64,000 nucleotides of DNA, from assembly GCF_000153185.1 (NCBI RefSeq), contig NZ_CH724149.1, positions 874,232 through 938,231 on the forward strand, read 5' to 3'. The stretch is from Reinekea blandensis MED297 (lineage in GTDB: Bacteria > Pseudomonadota > Gammaproteobacteria > Pseudomonadales > Natronospirillaceae). A program made the position numbers and the translations under genes. Below the pieces are notes generated by a model. It was not told where the DNA came from and made no database searches. It saw only the letters and a list, made by a program, of their open reading frames with translations. Below are positions 12,486 to 22,790 of the stretch, piece by piece; within the stretch, counting starts at the first letter, position 1; each line of letters begins with the position of its first letter.

Positions 12486-13525
12486 CCACGCTATCCTGGC
12501 CTACCGGCCTGCGGCTTGAGCGGGTCCCGGGCCTGCTAAAGCAACACAATGACGATTTCAGAGTTGAAGAACGTTTACCTGAGCTACCGAGTGGCGAGGG
12601 CGAGCATCTCTGGGTTGAGGTCGAAAAAGATGGGCAGAATACGGCTTGGGTTGCTCGTCAACTCGCCCGTTGGGCTGGCTGTAAGCCTCGCGATGTCAGC
12701 TATGCCGGGCTCAAAGATCGTCATGGCATTACCCGTCAGACGTTTTCCGTGCATTTGCCGGGCAAAACGGCACCGTCGGAGCACCTTTTTCACGTTGACG
12801 GAGTTCGGATTTTGTCGGTTAACCGTCATCATCGGAAGTTGAAGACCGGTCAGTTGATCGGGAATCGCTTTAGGATTCGTGTTCGTAATACTGGTGCAGA
12901 TGAGGCTGTAATACGGTCAAACTGGTCTCAGGTTTGTCGTACAGGGGTACCAAACTATTTTGGTCCGCAGCGCTTTGGTCGCCAGGGGCAGAATATTGAA
13001 ACCGGCGTTGCTTTGCTGCTTGGTCAGGAAAAACGGCCTCGTCATCAACAGTCTATATTTCTCTCTGCGGTGCGTTCCTGGCTGTTTAATGACCTGCTTT
13101 CGAATCGAATCGAAGCCAATACCTGGGATCAGGTGATTCCCGGCGACTTTGTTCAGTTTACCGAGGGGAAGACCGGCTTTTATTGTGCGGAGGTTGACGA
13201 TGACACGGTACAACGATGTGCCGATGGAAAGTTATCAGCCTGTGCCAGTCTGATTGGATTGAACCGCGAACCCTATCCAGAGCTGGATCAGCGCGAGAGA
13301 GGTGAGCTCGCCGAACATCAAGCAGTGATTGACGCCTTGGAAAGTCGGAAAGTCATGCGGCAATTTCGAAAGCTTCGATTGTTTGTCGAACAACCGGAGC
13401 TGGAGTTCGTCGAGGGAGATCCGGTCTTTTCATTCTTTTTGCCGGCAGGTGCTTACGCCACGACTGTCCTGAGCGAGCTGTTTGAACTGGACACTGAGTC
13501 AGAGGCAGGAAACGTCGATGAGTGA
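12482..13525 (+). CDS. truD: tRNA pseudouridine(13) synthase
   Basis: TruD makes pseudouridine 13 in tRNA-Glu. The family motif [16 protein letters not shown] near residues 75-90 contains the catalytic Asp of [21 protein letters not shown], a second TruD signature, follows near residue 155. The protein has 347 residues, normal length. It starts 4 nt inside ispF and overlaps pcm by 8 nt. In Pseudomonas and E. coli surE follows; here it is absent. Confidence 0.97.
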   Translation: MTTLSWPTGLRLERVPGLLKQHNDDFRVEERLPELPSGEGEHLWVEVEKDGQNTAWVARQLARWAGCKPRDVSYAGLKDRHGITRQTFSVHLPGKTAPSEHLFHVDGVRILSVNRHHRKLKTGQLIGNRFRIRVRNTGADEAVIRSNWSQVCRTGVPNYFGPQRFGRQGQNIETGVALLLGQEKRPRHQQSIFLSAVRSWLFNDLLSNRIEANTWDQVIPGDFVQFTEGKTGFYCAEVDDDTVQRCADGKLSACASLIGLNREPYPELDQRERGELAEHQAVIDALESRKVMRQFRKLRLFVEQPELEFVEGDPVFSFFLPAGAYATTVLSELFELDTESEAGNVDE

Positions 13526-14192
13526 ACGAAACCCGGCGTTAACAGGGATCGGCATGACCTCATCCCGTACCCGAACCCGCATGATTGAGCGGCTTATCGA
13601 GCAAGGCATTCGGCACCCGGCGGTACTTGCCTGCTTTGATCAGGTACCGAGACATCTGTTCGTCGATGAGGCCTTGGGTCATAAAGCCTATGAGGATATC
13701 TCCGTTCCGATCGGCTATTCGCAGACCTTGTCACAACCCTATATTGTGGCGCGTATGTCAGAACTGGTACTGGCCGCTCCCCATCATGAACGGGTGCTTG
13801 AGATTGGCACCGGGTCAGGATTTCAAACCTGCGTTTTGGCCAAACTGGTCGATGAAGTCTTCAGTGTTGAGCGTATTAAACCCCTTCAGGACAAAGCCCG
13901 GGCTCGATTGCGGACGTTAAGATTGACCAATACACAATTGAAAATGGCAGACGGATTTTTAGGCTGGCCGACGCAGGCGCCTTTTGACGTGATCATCGGA
14001 ACGGCCGCGCCAAAGTCACCGCCGCCGGAGCTTCTGGACCAGTTGATACCCGATGGTGGGCGTTTGATTATGCCGATTGGTGAAGAAATACAGTATCTTA
14101 CGGTGATCGATAAGCGCGGCGAAGATTTCGACATTCAACAAATTGAACCGGTGGTCTTCGTACCAATGTTAAGCGGAGTAAAAACACAGTGA
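13518..14192 (+). CDS. pcm: Protein-L-isoaspartate O-methyltransferase
   Basis: Pcm methylates L-isoaspartyl residues of aged proteins, starting their repair. The ATG at 13518 ([15 protein letters not shown]) has AGGA at 13507-13510 and gives 224 residues. A more upstream start at 13482 would lie deep inside truD. SAM motif I is VLEIGTGSGFQTCVLA, and the family-specific ISVPIGYSQTLSQPYIVARM precedes it. Its stop overlaps the next gene by 4 nt (GTGA). Confidence 0.97.
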   Translation: MSERNPALTGIGMTSSRTRTRMIERLIEQGIRHPAVLACFDQVPRHLFVDEALGHKAYEDISVPIGYSQTLSQPYIVARMSELVLAAPHHERVLEIGTGSGFQTCVLAKLVDEVFSVERIKPLQDKARARLRTLRLTNTQLKMADGFLGWPTQAPFDVIIGTAAPKSPPPELLDQLIPDGGRLIMPIGEEIQYLTVIDKRGEDFDIQQIEPVVFVPMLSGVKTQ

Positions 14193-15058
14193 AAAAGGAC
14201 TATATCGTCTGGGCACTAAAAGGCGCAGCAATGGGCGCTGCGGATGCTGTGCCGGGTGTTTCCGGTGGAACCATGGCGTTGATTACCGGTATTTATGAGC
14301 GCTTTATTGCCGCACTGGCGGCGTTTCGTCCATCGTTAGTTCAACAACTCTGGCGGGGCGAGTTCCGAAACGTCTGGCAGTCCATTGATGGCACCTTTCT
14401 GCTGTGCGTGGGCAGTGGTATTTTGATCAGCCTGTTTTCTATGCTCAACCTCATGCATTGGCTGTTAACGGTCTGTCCGCCCGCGGTATGGGCGTTTTTT
14501 ATGGGTGTTATTCTGGCCTCATTGTTTTTTCTGGTGCGAAATCGGGATTGGAGCGGTGCGGATCTTTTGTTGTTGCTGGTTGGATTAATTATTGCCCTGT
14601 TGCTCATTACCGCGTCTGGAACGGAAGTAACAGCGACACCCTTAACCTTATTTTTGGGTGGCGCGCTGGCTATATCGGCCATGCTGCTACCCGGCATTTC
14701 AGGTTCTTTTATGCTGCTGTTGTTAGGGTTATACCCGGTGATCGTTGAGGCTGTGCATGCGCGGGAGTTGGTCACAATTCTGTGGGTTGCTTTAGGCTGC
14801 GCCGCAGGGATACTGACAGTCAGCCGCATTCTGCAATGGGCGTTGAGCCGGTGGCACAATGCTGTGATCAGTTGCATGCTGGGGTTTGTCATGGGGGCCT
14901 TAGTAAAAGTTTGGCCCTGGCAAACTGACGAAGGGTGGTATCTGCCTGCTGAATACGCCTCGGTGACTACGGAGTCTGCCTGGCTTGGATTGTCGGTTTT
15001 GACGTTTTTTGTTGGGATCGTTGTGGTTTCAATTCTGCATGCTCGATCAGGTAAATAG
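14189..15058 (+). CDS. DUF368 membrane protein, PopT-type undecaprenyl phosphate translocase
   Basis: A 289-residue polytopic membrane protein with the two halves of the DUF368 family: PGVSGGT at residues 22-28 and PGISGSF at 168-174, which suggests an internal inverted repeat. Members of this family (PopT) have been shown to recycle undecaprenyl phosphate across the inner membrane for cell wall synthesis; that role is transferred by family, not shown here. The start is GTG overlapping the pcm stop. Its place between pcm and nlpD puts an envelope-lipid gene beside NlpD, an activator of septal wall hydrolysis. Confidence 0.85.
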   Translation: MKKDYIVWALKGAAMGAADAVPGVSGGTMALITGIYERFIAALAAFRPSLVQQLWRGEFRNVWQSIDGTFLLCVGSGILISLFSMLNLMHWLLTVCPPAVWAFFMGVILASLFFLVRNRDWSGADLLLLLVGLIIALLLITASGTEVTATPLTLFLGGALAISAMLLPGISGSFMLLLLGLYPVIVEAVHARELVTILWVALGCAAGILTVSRILQWALSRWHNAVISCMLGFVMGALVKVWPWQTDEGWYLPAEYASVTTESAWLGLSVLTFFVGIVVVSILHARSGK

Positions 15059-15127
15059 AGAAAATCAAATTTTTTCTGTGATAGAAATCTCTTTTTTTGG
15101 GGTTTTTATAGTTCTTTTTAGATGTTT

Positions 15128-15133
15128 TTGACA
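15128..15133 (+). promoter_or_regulatory. Isolated -35 hexamer in the AT-rich nlpD leader
   Basis: The 170 nt between the DUF368 gene and nlpD are strongly AT-rich with several T-runs. A perfect TTGACA is at 15128-15133, but no good -10 lies 16-18 bp downstream (GATTTA at 15153 is the nearest, at 19 bp). A promoter for nlpD-rpoS is likely in this spacer, but its exact position is unclear. Confidence 0.35.
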
Positions 15134-15228
15134 TGTAAAACTGTGTTTGACTGATTTACAGTAATAAAACAGGCAAAACTGAGACGGGTTGCAGATCAAA
15201 AAGTTTGATAACCATTGTCATTTGCGGG

Positions 15229-16056
15229 GTGAAAGGGTCGGTGTTTACGGCGTCAAAAATAAGGTACATGTTTGTTGCAGCCTTGCTGTTAAGTGGCTGT
15301 ATCAATGATGCGCGATTTTCGTCATTGGAACCCCGAACGCCGCTAACAAGGTCGCCCGAGCCGACACAATCCGCAGGAGCACCTCAATCAGTCGCTAATC
15401 CGAGCTACTACCTCGTTAAACCCGGTGATACGCTGTATTCAATCGCGTTCCGATTTGGCCTGGATTATAAGAAGCTAGCCAGAGCCAACTCAATTGGCTC
15501 AGATTATCGGATCTATGAGGGTCAGTCGCTGGCACTCAGGGAGTCTTCTGCAGCGCCGACATCTCCTTCTCGACCCGCAGTGGCACGCCCCCCCGCGCAA
15601 AGTTCGTCATCGTCACAAAATGTTAACTCCCAGCCCAGTCAAAATAATGACACACAACAAGACCTAAAACCGGTTACATCAACCCCGCCTGCATCGTGGG
15701 CTTGGCCGCATGATGGGAAAATAGTGCGAACATATAGGGCTGGAGTGTCTGATCGAAAAGGCATTGATCTGAGGGGACGAATTGGTGATTCTGTAGTTGC
15801 GGCAACAAATGGGGTTGTTGTCTACGCAGGCAATGGTTTACCGGGATATGGGAACCTGATCATCCTTGAGCATAGCGGCTCGCTGTTGAGTGCATACGCG
15901 TTTAACGACGAAATGCTGGTCAAAGAAAAAGATCGAGTTCGTTCGGGTCAACAGATTGCCACGATGGGTAAGCAGGGTGACCAGCCCGGTTTGCACTTCG
16001 AGATTCGGCGCAATGGGAAACCGGTCGATCCTTTAACGTATTTGCCAGATCGTTAA
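15229..16056 (+). CDS. nlpD: Murein hydrolase activator lipoprotein NlpD
   Basis: NlpD activates the amidase AmiC at the septum. The lipobox LLLSGC gives an acylated Cys, a LysM domain (YLVKPGDTLYSIAFRFG) follows, then a low-complexity S/P/Q linker, then a C-terminal LytM fold. Zinc ligands of active LytM enzymes are lost: KGIDL where an His precedes GxD, YAF for YAH, and GLHFE for HLHFE. This is the degenerate state expected of an activator. The start is uncertain: TTG 15205, GTG 15229 and GTG 15241 are all in frame before the signal peptide. It lies 52 nt before rpoS, as usual. Confidence 0.93.
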   Translation: MKGSVFTASKIRYMFVAALLLSGCINDARFSSLEPRTPLTRSPEPTQSAGAPQSVANPSYYLVKPGDTLYSIAFRFGLDYKKLARANSIGSDYRIYEGQSLALRESSAAPTSPSRPAVARPPAQSSSSSQNVNSQPSQNNDTQQDLKPVTSTPPASWAWPHDGKIVRTYRAGVSDRKGIDLRGRIGDSVVAATNGVVVYAGNGLPGYGNLIILEHSGSLLSAYAFNDEMLVKEKDRVRSGQQIATMGKQGDQPGLHFEIRRNGKPVDPLTYLPDR

Positions 16057-16108
16057 GGATTACGCCTTCCCTGCCGTTAATGTAAGTCAGAATCACAGGT
16101 GAAAGATT

Positions 16109-17143
16109 ATGGCGGATCTCAGGGAACAGACAGCGACAATCGCTGATGAACAGATTAAAACCTTCAAAGATCTGATGGGCGGCAATTTCGAAGAACTGTC
16201 CATCAACGAAGCGAACAACCCCGCATTTGAAGATACCCAGGCTGAGGCAGAAGAGAGCGATGATGGCGAGTTTCAGGAGGCCCTGAACGCCAACGGTAAT
16301 CTTCAGCGATCGTTAGATGCCACTCAGCTGTATTTAAACGAAATTGGGTTTTCGCCTTTATTAAGTCCAGAGGAAGAAGTGTACTTTGCTCGATTGGCTC
16401 GCAAAGGTGAGCCGGCCGGCCGTAAACGTATGATTGAAAGTAACCTTCGTCTGGTTGTTAAAATCGCCCGACGCTACCTTAATCGCGGACTGACTCTGCT
16501 GGATTTGATTGAGGAAGGCAACCTCGGTCTGATCCGTGCCGTTGAAAAGTTTGATCCCGAGCGTGGTTTCCGATTCTCAACCTACGCGACCTGGTGGATC
16601 CGTCAGACCATCGAACGGGCCATTATGAACCAGACGCGGACGATTCGCCTACCGATTCATGTTGTTAAAGAGCTGAATGTTTATCTTCGGGCCGCGCGTG
16701 AACTGGCACAAAAGCTGGATCATGAACCAACACCGGAAGATATTGCCCAATTGTTGGAAAAACCCGTCGAAGACGTGAAAAAGATGTTGGCGCTCAACGA
16801 ACGCGTCACGTCAATTGATACGCCAATTGGTCCGAGCTCGGAAAAGAGTTTGCTGGAAACCATTTCTGATGATCGGGCCAGTGATCCAAGCGATACACTC
16901 CAGGACGATGATCTGAAAGCCAGTATTGATCGTTGGCTTGATGAGTTGTCTGAAAAACAGCGTGAAGTCGTTGCCCGACGATTTGGCCTGCGCGGCTATG
17001 AAACCAGCACTTTGGAAGATGTTGGTCGGGAAATCGGCTTAACCCGAGAGCGAGTCCGACAGATCCAGGTCGAGTCGCTGAGAAGGCTGCGGGATATCAT
17101 GGAGAAGCAAGGCCTGACATCGACGGCACTTTTTGGTGCTTAA
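16109..17143 (+). CDS. rpoS: RNA polymerase sigma factor RpoS
   Basis: The stationary-phase and general stress sigma factor, 344 residues (E. coli 330). After an acidic N-terminus (region 1), region 1.2 starts at [11 protein letters not shown], region 2 includes [37 protein letters not shown] and [17 protein letters not shown], region 3 covers RTIRLPIHV, and the region 4 helix-turn-helix is [21 protein letters not shown] strong intrinsic terminator follows. The nlpD-rpoS pairing suggests that, as in relatives, promoters within or before nlpD drive it. Confidence 0.97.
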   Translation: MADLREQTATIADEQIKTFKDLMGGNFEELSINEANNPAFEDTQAEAEESDDGEFQEALNANGNLQRSLDATQLYLNEIGFSPLLSPEEEVYFARLARKGEPAGRKRMIESNLRLVVKIARRYLNRGLTLLDLIEEGNLGLIRAVEKFDPERGFRFSTYATWWIRQTIERAIMNQTRTIRLPIHVVKELNVYLRAARELAQKLDHEPTPEDIAQLLEKPVEDVKKMLALNERVTSIDTPIGPSSEKSLLETISDDRASDPSDTLQDDDLKASIDRWLDELSEKQREVVARRFGLRGYETSTLEDVGREIGLTRERVRQIQVESLRRLRDIMEKQGLTSTALFGA

Positions 17144-17164
17144 AAGCCTCGGAACCGTATAATG

Positions 17165-17191
17165 AAAGCCTGTCCTAGACAGGCTTTTTTT
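17165..17191 (+). terminator. Intrinsic terminator after rpoS
   Basis: AAAGCCTGTC (17165-17174) pairs perfectly with GACAGGCTTT (17178-17187) through a 3-nt loop, and the T-run continues to 17191. Confidence 0.9.
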
Positions 17192-17222
17192 ATGTACCGA
17201 TATCGACAGGGATCAGGCATTC

Positions 17223-17843
17223 ATGACCTTTGAAGCCGCATTTTCGTTCTTCATCATCGTCTTTATTTTTGGTGTAACGCCCGGACCAGGGGTCTTTGCC
17301 ATTATTGCCCGGGCATTGTCGACCGGAGGGCGCAGTTGCTGGCTATTAGCATTTGGCATGGTCGTCAGCGACATTCTGTATCTGATCGCCGCGTGTTTTG
17401 GTTTGGCCGTCATTGCCCAGGAGTGGGGTGAAGTATTTTTGTTGATCAGAGTTGTCGGTGCGGCCTATCTTGCCTATCTGGGGTGGAAAATGTGGACAGC
17501 GCCGGTGTCTTCGTCAGCACTTGACGGCCCAACGGGCAGTCGAGGGGCTGTGTTGGCGTTTATTCAAGGGTTCACCATTTCAGCGTCAAACCCCAAGGTT
17601 ATCCTGTTCTATATCGCCTTCTTACCAACGTTTTTGGACGTGCAGCGCTTGAGTGGCGGAGATATTCTTCTGGTGTCGGTGTTAACGTTGATCAGTCTGA
17701 TGATGGGGTTAATGCTGATCGCAACGCTTGCCGCGTCGGCACGGACGTTTTTTGAAACGCCTCGCAAAGCTCGTCTGCTGAACAAAGGCGCTGGTTCGAT
17801 CATGTTAGGTGCGGCTGGTTTTCTGTTATTGAAAAGCAGTTGA
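17223..17843 (+). CDS. LysE/RhtB-family amino acid exporter
   Basis: A 206-residue inner membrane protein of the LysE superfamily, which exports amino acids or related metabolites. The family motif GVTPGPGVFAIIARAL is at about residues 17-32, and AAYLAYLGWKMW and GFTISASNPKVILFYIAFLP are the other LysE hallmarks. About six membrane helices are visible. The substrate cannot be told from sequence. It is a single gene after the rpoS terminator, convergent with fdxA. Confidence 0.9.
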   Translation: MTFEAAFSFFIIVFIFGVTPGPGVFAIIARALSTGGRSCWLLAFGMVVSDILYLIAACFGLAVIAQEWGEVFLLIRVVGAAYLAYLGWKMWTAPVSSSALDGPTGSRGAVLAFIQGFTISASNPKVILFYIAFLPTFLDVQRLSGGDILLVSVLTLISLMMGLMLIATLAASARTFFETPRKARLLNKGAGSIMLGAAGFLLLKSS

Positions 17844-17847
17844 GTGT

Positions 17848-17874
17848 CTGGCGCCAAGCGATCGCTGGCGCCGG
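17848..17874. other. Hairpin between convergent lysE-type gene and fdxA
   Basis: CTGGCGCCA (17848-17856) pairs with TGGCGCCGG (17866-17874), a 9-bp stem with one G-T pair. It lies in the 41-nt convergent spacer without a clear T-run. It may serve as a weak bidirectional terminator. Confidence 0.4.
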
Positions 17875-17884
17875 ATATTGAGTG

Positions 17885-18208
17885 TCAGCGAGCCAACTCA
17901 GTACGCTTGTTAGGGACGCCATTTTGCTCATCGGCGTCTGGCAATGGGTCTTTTTGTTCAGTAATGTTCGGCCAAACTTCAGCAAGCTCTGCATTCAGTT
18001 CGATAAAGTCGATCTGATCAGCGGGGACTTCGTCTTCTGACAAAATGGCTTCGGCTGGACATTCCGGTTCACACAGTGCGCAGTCAATGCATTCATCGGG
18101 ATGAATCACCAGAAAATTTGGCCCTTCGTAAAAGCAGTCGACTGGGCATACTTCAACGCAGTCAGTGTATTTGCACTTGATGCAGTTTTCGATAACAACA
18201 AAAGCCAT
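17885..18208 (-). CDS. fdxA: Seven-iron ferredoxin FdxA (3Fe-4S/4Fe-4S)
   Basis: A 107-residue soluble electron carrier of the Azotobacter ferredoxin I type. Cys9, 12, 17, 21 and 25 and Cys40, 43, 46 and 50 form the ligand sets [17 protein letters not shown] and [11 protein letters not shown]; the long C-terminal tail is typical of the 7Fe family. FdxA between rpoS and mutS is the same arrangement as in Pseudomonas. Its redox partner is not indicated by the neighbours. Confidence 0.95.
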   Translation of the reverse strand: MAFVVIENCIKCKYTDCVEVCPVDCFYEGPNFLVIHPDECIDCALCEPECPAEAILSEDEVPADQIDFIELNAELAEVWPNITEQKDPLPDADEQNGVPNKRTELAR

Positions 18209-18370
18209 GTTTGTCTCTCTCCCGGAATTTCAGTGCCGGTATTCTAGTGGCGGTTCATATCTCGCTCAAGGTAAGTTTGAAACCAAAAGGATGCATGCTT
18301 ATTCCTGATGGAAATATAAAAATATTTTTAATGATTGAATCATATACCCGATTCGGGTTTTGTGGTCGAC

Positions 18371-20959
18371 TTATAAACGTTCCCGATTCCGATAAAGCCA
18401 TTCGAGTGCCTGTCGGGGTGTCAGATTATCCAGATCCAGTTGCTCCAGTTCATCGATGATCGGATGTTGTGCGGTCGCAAACAGATCTGCCTGAGCGGGA
18501 GCCGAATCGACAACTGCCGTTCTCGATGGCTCCGGTTTGACGGTAGGGGCCGAAGGCTGCGCCTCAAGCTCTGCCAGCCGCTGACGTGCCCGGGTGATGA
18601 CGGTTTCTGGTACACCAGCGAGTTTAGCGACTTGAATACCGTAGGACTGTGATGCCGGGCCTTCCTGAACACGATGCAGAAAGACCAATCGATCATCATG
18701 CTCAGTCGCATCCAGATGAACATTTTGAACGGCGTTTTCGGTCTCACCGAGCGTGGTCATTTCAAAGTAGTGGGTCGCAAATAACGTCAGTGCCTGAACC
18801 TGACTCACCAACTGTTCGGCACTGGCCCATGCCAGAGAGAGGCCATCGAATGTACTGGTTCCCCGGCCCACTTCATCCATGATCACCAAGCTGTTGGGCG
18901 TTGCATTATGAAGAATGTTGGCAGTCTCGGTCATTTCGACCATGAACGTAGACCGACCTCCGGCGATGTCGTCCGAAGACCCCATTCGGGTAAATATTCG
19001 ATCCAGAGGGCCAATAACGGCCCGATCTGCAGGCACAAAACTGCCAATACAACCTAACAGTGCAATCAGGGCGACTTGTCTCATATAGGTGGATTTACCG
19101 CCCATGTTAGGACCAGTGATAATCTGCATTCGGCAGTCTGAGCTAAGCTGAGTGCTGTTCGGGACAAAGGGAGTGTCATTTAGCGCTTCAACCACCGGAT
19201 GACGTCCGCCTTCAATGGTCAGAATATTCTGATGGGTCAGCTCTGGCTGATTCCAGTCAAACCGGTCAGCACAGTGCGCCAGGTTGACCAAGACGTCTAA
19301 CTCGATCAATCCCTCACAAAATTGCTGCAGGCCTGGTAGGTTTTCGGCCAGTTTTTGAACCAGTTCATCGTAAAGATGCTTTTCCCTCGCCAGCGCGCGA
19401 CTGCGTGCACTCAAGGCTTTGTCTTCAAACGTTTTCAGCTCGGGAGTAATAAAGCGCTCAGCATTCTTCAGGGTTTGGCGACGCGTGTACTCTACCGGCG
19501 CATCGGCGGCTTGAGCCTTGCTGATTTCAATATAGTAACCGTGAACCCGGTTGTACCCGACTTTAAGGCTCGACAGCCCGGTACGATTTCGTTCGGTTGT
19601 TTCCATTTCAGCCAGAAAATCAGCGGCATTGGAGTCCAGCCCCCGCAGTTCGTCCAGTTCATGGTCGTAACCTTCGGCAATGACACCGCCTTCGCGAATG
19701 ACCACCGGAGGGTTGTCGCGTATCGCTGACCTAAGTTCATCGAGCCATTTTGGATCGACGTTTAACTGTGAGCGCAGAGTTTGCAGGACATTGTTGTCAC
19801 AGGTCTCTAATAAACTCTGCAGGTCGGTTTGGGCAGCGAGGGCTTCGCGAAGACGGATCAGGTCTCGAGGCCGGGCCGAACGAAGGGCCACTCGTGCCAA
19901 GACGCGTTCAATGTCGCCAATCGGTTTGAGATGTTGTTGAAACTGCTCAAAGCGGAAGTCATCCAGCAGAATAGCGACGGCGGCCTGGCGCTGTCGTAAT
20001 TGATCCTGATCGCGCAGTGGACGATTCAGCCAGCGTCGTAAACGGCGACTGCCCATGGCCGTACTGCAATGATCCATCAAGGCGAATAATGTATGGCTTT
20101 CTTCACCCCGGACGTTGATGTCAATTTCCAGGTTGCGTCGGGTGGCGCTGTCAAGGATAACACTGTCGCTGGTTAACTCGGGCGCAATGGCATTGACGTG
20201 GGGCAGCTCGCCTCGTTGAGTTTCGCGGGCATAGTTTAATAAGCAACCGGCAGCCCTCAATGCTTCCGTCAGAGTTTCAACACCAAAGCCACTCAGGCTT
20301 TTGGTTCCGAATTGATGGTTCAGTTGTTCAACCGCGCTGTCGAGATCAAATAACCAAACAGGCTGAGCCCGCCAAGTGGCCTGATAGCTGAGTTCGTATT
20401 GGGTTTGATCTTCCGCATACAGAATCTCACGGGGTTTGAGACGTTCGAGCTCGTTTAACGCCTCTTCTTGCGTGGGTGTTTGTAAAACATTAAAACGGCC
20501 GCTGGCGACGTCCAGTACGGCAATGGCCCAGGTTTCGGCGTGGTTAAAAAGAGCCGCCAGCAGGCTTTCCTGTCGATCTTGCAGGTAAGCCTCGTCGCTG
20601 AGGGTGCCCGGGGTCAGTACCCTGACCACTTGTCGCTCGACAGGTCCTTTACTGGTGGCTGGATCGCCGATCTGCTCACAGATGGCCACCGTCTGCCCCT
20701 GTTGTACCAGTCGGGCAATATAGTTTTCTGCGGCATGAAACGGGATTCCGGCCATCGGGATCGGTTGGCCGCCGCTTTGCCCTCGTTTTGTCAGGGTAAT
20801 GTCCAGCAACTTTGCAGCAAGTTTCGCATCGTCAAAAAACAGCTCGTAAAAGTCTCCCATCCGATAGAACACCAGATCGTCCGGATGCTGCTTTTTAATC
20901 TTCAGATATTGCTGCATCATTGGAGTGTGTTCAGTTTTTGACTTGCCCTGTTTGGTCAT
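18371..20959 (-). CDS. mutS: DNA mismatch repair protein MutS
   Basis: MutS recognises mispairs and short loops and recruits MutL. The start ATG at 20959 ([22 protein letters not shown]) has AGGA upstream and gives 862 residues (E. coli 853); the reading frame stays open far upstream without conserved sequence. The mismatch-binding [15 protein letters not shown] with the intercalating Phe lies at about residues 30-44. Walker A is [13 protein letters not shown], Walker B includes [16 protein letters not shown]. It is divergent from pncC-recA. Confidence 0.98.
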   Translation of the reverse strand: MTKQGKSKTEHTPMMQQYLKIKKQHPDDLVFYRMGDFYELFFDDAKLAAKLLDITLTKRGQSGGQPIPMAGIPFHAAENYIARLVQQGQTVAICEQIGDPATSKGPVERQVVRVLTPGTLSDEAYLQDRQESLLAALFNHAETWAIAVLDVASGRFNVLQTPTQEEALNELERLKPREILYAEDQTQYELSYQATWRAQPVWLFDLDSAVEQLNHQFGTKSLSGFGVETLTEALRAAGCLLNYARETQRGELPHVNAIAPELTSDSVILDSATRRNLEIDINVRGEESHTLFALMDHCSTAMGSRRLRRWLNRPLRDQDQLRQRQAAVAILLDDFRFEQFQQHLKPIGDIERVLARVALRSARPRDLIRLREALAAQTDLQSLLETCDNNVLQTLRSQLNVDPKWLDELRSAIRDNPPVVIREGGVIAEGYDHELDELRGLDSNAADFLAEMETTERNRTGLSSLKVGYNRVHGYYIEISKAQAADAPVEYTRRQTLKNAERFITPELKTFEDKALSARSRALAREKHLYDELVQKLAENLPGLQQFCEGLIELDVLVNLAHCADRFDWNQPELTHQNILTIEGGRHPVVEALNDTPFVPNSTQLSSDCRMQIITGPNMGGKSTYMRQVALIALLGCIGSFVPADRAVIGPLDRIFTRMGSSDDIAGGRSTFMVEMTETANILHNATPNSLVIMDEVGRGTSTFDGLSLAWASAEQLVSQVQALTLFATHYFEMTTLGETENAVQNVHLDATEHDDRLVFLHRVQEGPASQSYGIQVAKLAGVPETVITRARQRLAELEAQPSAPTVKPEPSRTAVVDSAPAQADLFATAQHPIIDELEQLDLDNLTPRQALEWLYRNRERL

Positions 20960-21037
20960 GTTGTTCCTGAAATGGCCGGTTGATAATAGGCGGCTAATCA
21001 TAGGGCAATCGCCAACAGAGCAAAACCCGGAGGTTTG

Positions 21038-21520
21038 ATGGAACTGGAAAAACTCGCAGCGAGACTCATGGCAAAGCAACAGACTATGTCTACGGTAGAG
21101 TCCTGTACGGGTGGCGGTATCGCAGCGTACTGTACGGACCTGCCAGGAAGTTCTCAGTGGTTTACTGGCGGTGTGGTCACTTACTCTAACGCGATGAAAG
21201 TGCAGCTTGGGGTGCATTCCGACGATATTGTTCGGTGTGGTGCGGTCAGTGAAACCGTTGTTCAGCAAATGGCAGCGCATGGACGACGTTATTGTCAGAG
21301 TGATTGGTGTGTTGCTGTCAGTGGTGTCGCCGGACCGGATGGCGGCTCCCCAGAAAAACCCGTCGGCACGGTGTGGTTTGCATGGTCCGGACCTGACGGT
21401 TTTAATCGCACTGATTGCCATCATTTTACTGGCAGTCGTTCAGAGGTTCGCCGACAGACGGTTGAGACGGCGCTTGAGGTTTTACATTCTCTTATTTCAA
21501 GCGGCGACGAGCTGTCATAG
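21038..21520 (+). CDS. pncC: Nicotinamide-nucleotide amidohydrolase, CinA C-terminal family
   Basis: PncC deamidates nicotinamide mononucleotide in NAD recycling. The 160-residue protein is the stand-alone CinA C-terminal domain, with [13 protein letters not shown] near the N-terminus, [11 protein letters not shown] and [21 protein letters not shown] as family blocks. ATG 21038 is preferred over TTG 21035 (GGAGG at 21029-21033). It stands directly before recA, the usual cinA-recA order. Confidence 0.94.
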   Translation: MELEKLAARLMAKQQTMSTVESCTGGGIAAYCTDLPGSSQWFTGGVVTYSNAMKVQLGVHSDDIVRCGAVSETVVQQMAAHGRRYCQSDWCVAVSGVAGPDGGSPEKPVGTVWFAWSGPDGFNRTDCHHFTGSRSEVRRQTVETALEVLHSLISSGDELS

Positions 21521-21600
21521 CCTCCACATTGTTGCTCCGATAGAGCAGGTCAGTGCTTAACAAAAATTTTCTTGTCATCAGGAAAATAAACGTGTTTAAA

Positions 21601-21620
21601 TACTGGTCATTCATACAGCA
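21601..21620 (+). promoter_or_regulatory. LexA (SOS) box of recA
   Basis: TACTG-GTCATTCATA-CAGCA fits CTG-N10-CAG and most of the LexA consensus. The TATAAT at 21623-21628 follows 2 bp later, so LexA bound here would cover the promoter spacer, as in E. coli recA. Confidence 0.88.
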
Positions 21621-21622
21621 CT

Positions 21623-21628
21623 TATAAT
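21623..21628 (+). promoter_or_regulatory. -10 element of recA promoter
   Basis: A perfect TATAAT, immediately downstream of the LexA box and 18 bp upstream of the recA ATG, with GGAAGGG (21634-21640) between them. The predicted 5' leader is very short. Confidence 0.7.
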
Positions 21629-21646
21629 TTTTTGGAAGGGATCATC

Positions 21647-22729
21647 ATGGATACCAATAAAGAAAAAGCCCTCTCGGCGGCGCTTAGTCAGATTGAACGG
21701 CAGTTCGGTAAAGGCTCAGTGATGCGCATGGGTGATCAGGAAAAGGTCAATGTACCCGCAATTTCGACCGGATCTCTGGGGCTTGATATTGCGTTGGGCA
21801 TTGGTGGTCTGCCAAAAGGTCGGGTGGTCGAAATTTATGGCCCGGAGTCTTCGGGTAAAACCACACTGACTCTCCAGGTTATTGCTGAAGCGCAAAAAGC
21901 CGGCGGAACCTGCGCGTTTGTGGATGCTGAACACGCGCTGGATCCAAACTATGCCGGTAAGTTGGGTGTTAATGTTGATGACCTGTTGGTCTCTCAGCCG
22001 GATACCGGCGAGCAAGCCCTTGAAATTACAGATATGCTGGTTCGTTCGAATGCAGTGGATGTCATCATTGTCGACTCAGTTGCAGCGCTTGTCCCGAAAG
22101 CCGAAATTGAAGGTGAAATGGGTGACCACCACGTCGGCTTGCAAGCTCGTTTAATGTCGCAGGCACTGCGTAAAATCACCGGTAATATCAAAACCGCCAA
22201 CTGTCTGGTCATCTTCATTAACCAGATCCGTATGAAAATTGGTGTTATGTTTGGTAACCCTGAGACCACGACTGGTGGTAATGCTCTGAAATTCTACTCA
22301 TCGGTTCGTTTGGACATTCGTCGAACCGGAACCATTAAAGATGGCGATGAGGTTGTCGGTTCCGAAACTCGGGTGAAAGTGGTTAAAAATAAGGTGGCAC
22401 CACCGTTTAAACAGGCTGAGTTCCAGATCATGTATGGCAAGGGCATTTATCACCTTGGCGAAGTGATTGATCTGGGTGTGAAAATTGGACTGGTCGAAAA
22501 ATCCGGTGCCTGGTACTCCTACAAAGGCAACAAGATCGGGCAAGGTAAGGCCAATGCCGCCAAGTTTTTGGGTGAGAATCCAGAAATGGCCCAGGAAATT
22601 GAAGCGGCGATTCGCGCTAAATATCTTGAAGATCAAAGTGATGTGAAGCCCGCTGAGGCCGACGCTAAGGCTGAGGAAAAAGCTGAGTCTAAGCCAAAGA
22701 CATCAGCATCGAAAGCTGAAAAAGCCTGA
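21647..22729 (+). CDS. recA: Recombinase RecA
   Basis: RecA forms the ssDNA filament for homologous recombination and triggers LexA self-cleavage. ATG 21647 ([17 protein letters not shown]) is the canonical start with GGAAGGG 6 nt before; an upstream TTG at 21632 would add five residues. Walker A is [10 protein letters not shown], the family signature [14 protein letters not shown] is present, and the C-terminus is acidic and lysine-rich. The protein has 360 residues. A LexA box and terminator frame the gene, and recX follows. Confidence 0.99.
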   Translation: MDTNKEKALSAALSQIERQFGKGSVMRMGDQEKVNVPAISTGSLGLDIALGIGGLPKGRVVEIYGPESSGKTTLTLQVIAEAQKAGGTCAFVDAEHALDPNYAGKLGVNVDDLLVSQPDTGEQALEITDMLVRSNAVDVIIVDSVAALVPKAEIEGEMGDHHVGLQARLMSQALRKITGNIKTANCLVIFINQIRMKIGVMFGNPETTTGGNALKFYSSVRLDIRRTGTIKDGDEVVGSETRVKVVKNKVAPPFKQAEFQIMYGKGIYHLGEVIDLGVKIGLVEKSGAWYSYKGNKIGQGKANAAKFLGENPEMAQEIEAAIRAKYLEDQSDVKPAEADAKAEEKAESKPKTSASKAEKA

Positions 22730-22750
22730 GCTTGAACGCTAGTTCTCGAT

Positions 22751-22776
22751 ACGCCGGACCTTAGTCCGGCGTTTTA
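22751..22776 (+). terminator. Intrinsic terminator between recA and recX
   Basis: ACGCCGGAC (22751-22759) pairs perfectly with GTCCGGCGT (22764-22772) through a 4-nt loop, followed by TTTT. Partial read-through here would keep RecX low relative to RecA, as known in E. coli. Confidence 0.85.
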
Positions 22777-22790
22777 CTTATGAGGCAAAT

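Noticed and set aside
15059..15110. Terminator after the DUF368 gene
   Set aside because: AGAGA/TCTCT before a T-run gives only five weak pairs over a long loop.
18320..18370. Terminator after mutS
   Set aside because: ACCCG/CGGGT with a 3-nt loop is only a 5-bp stem and no T-run follows directly.
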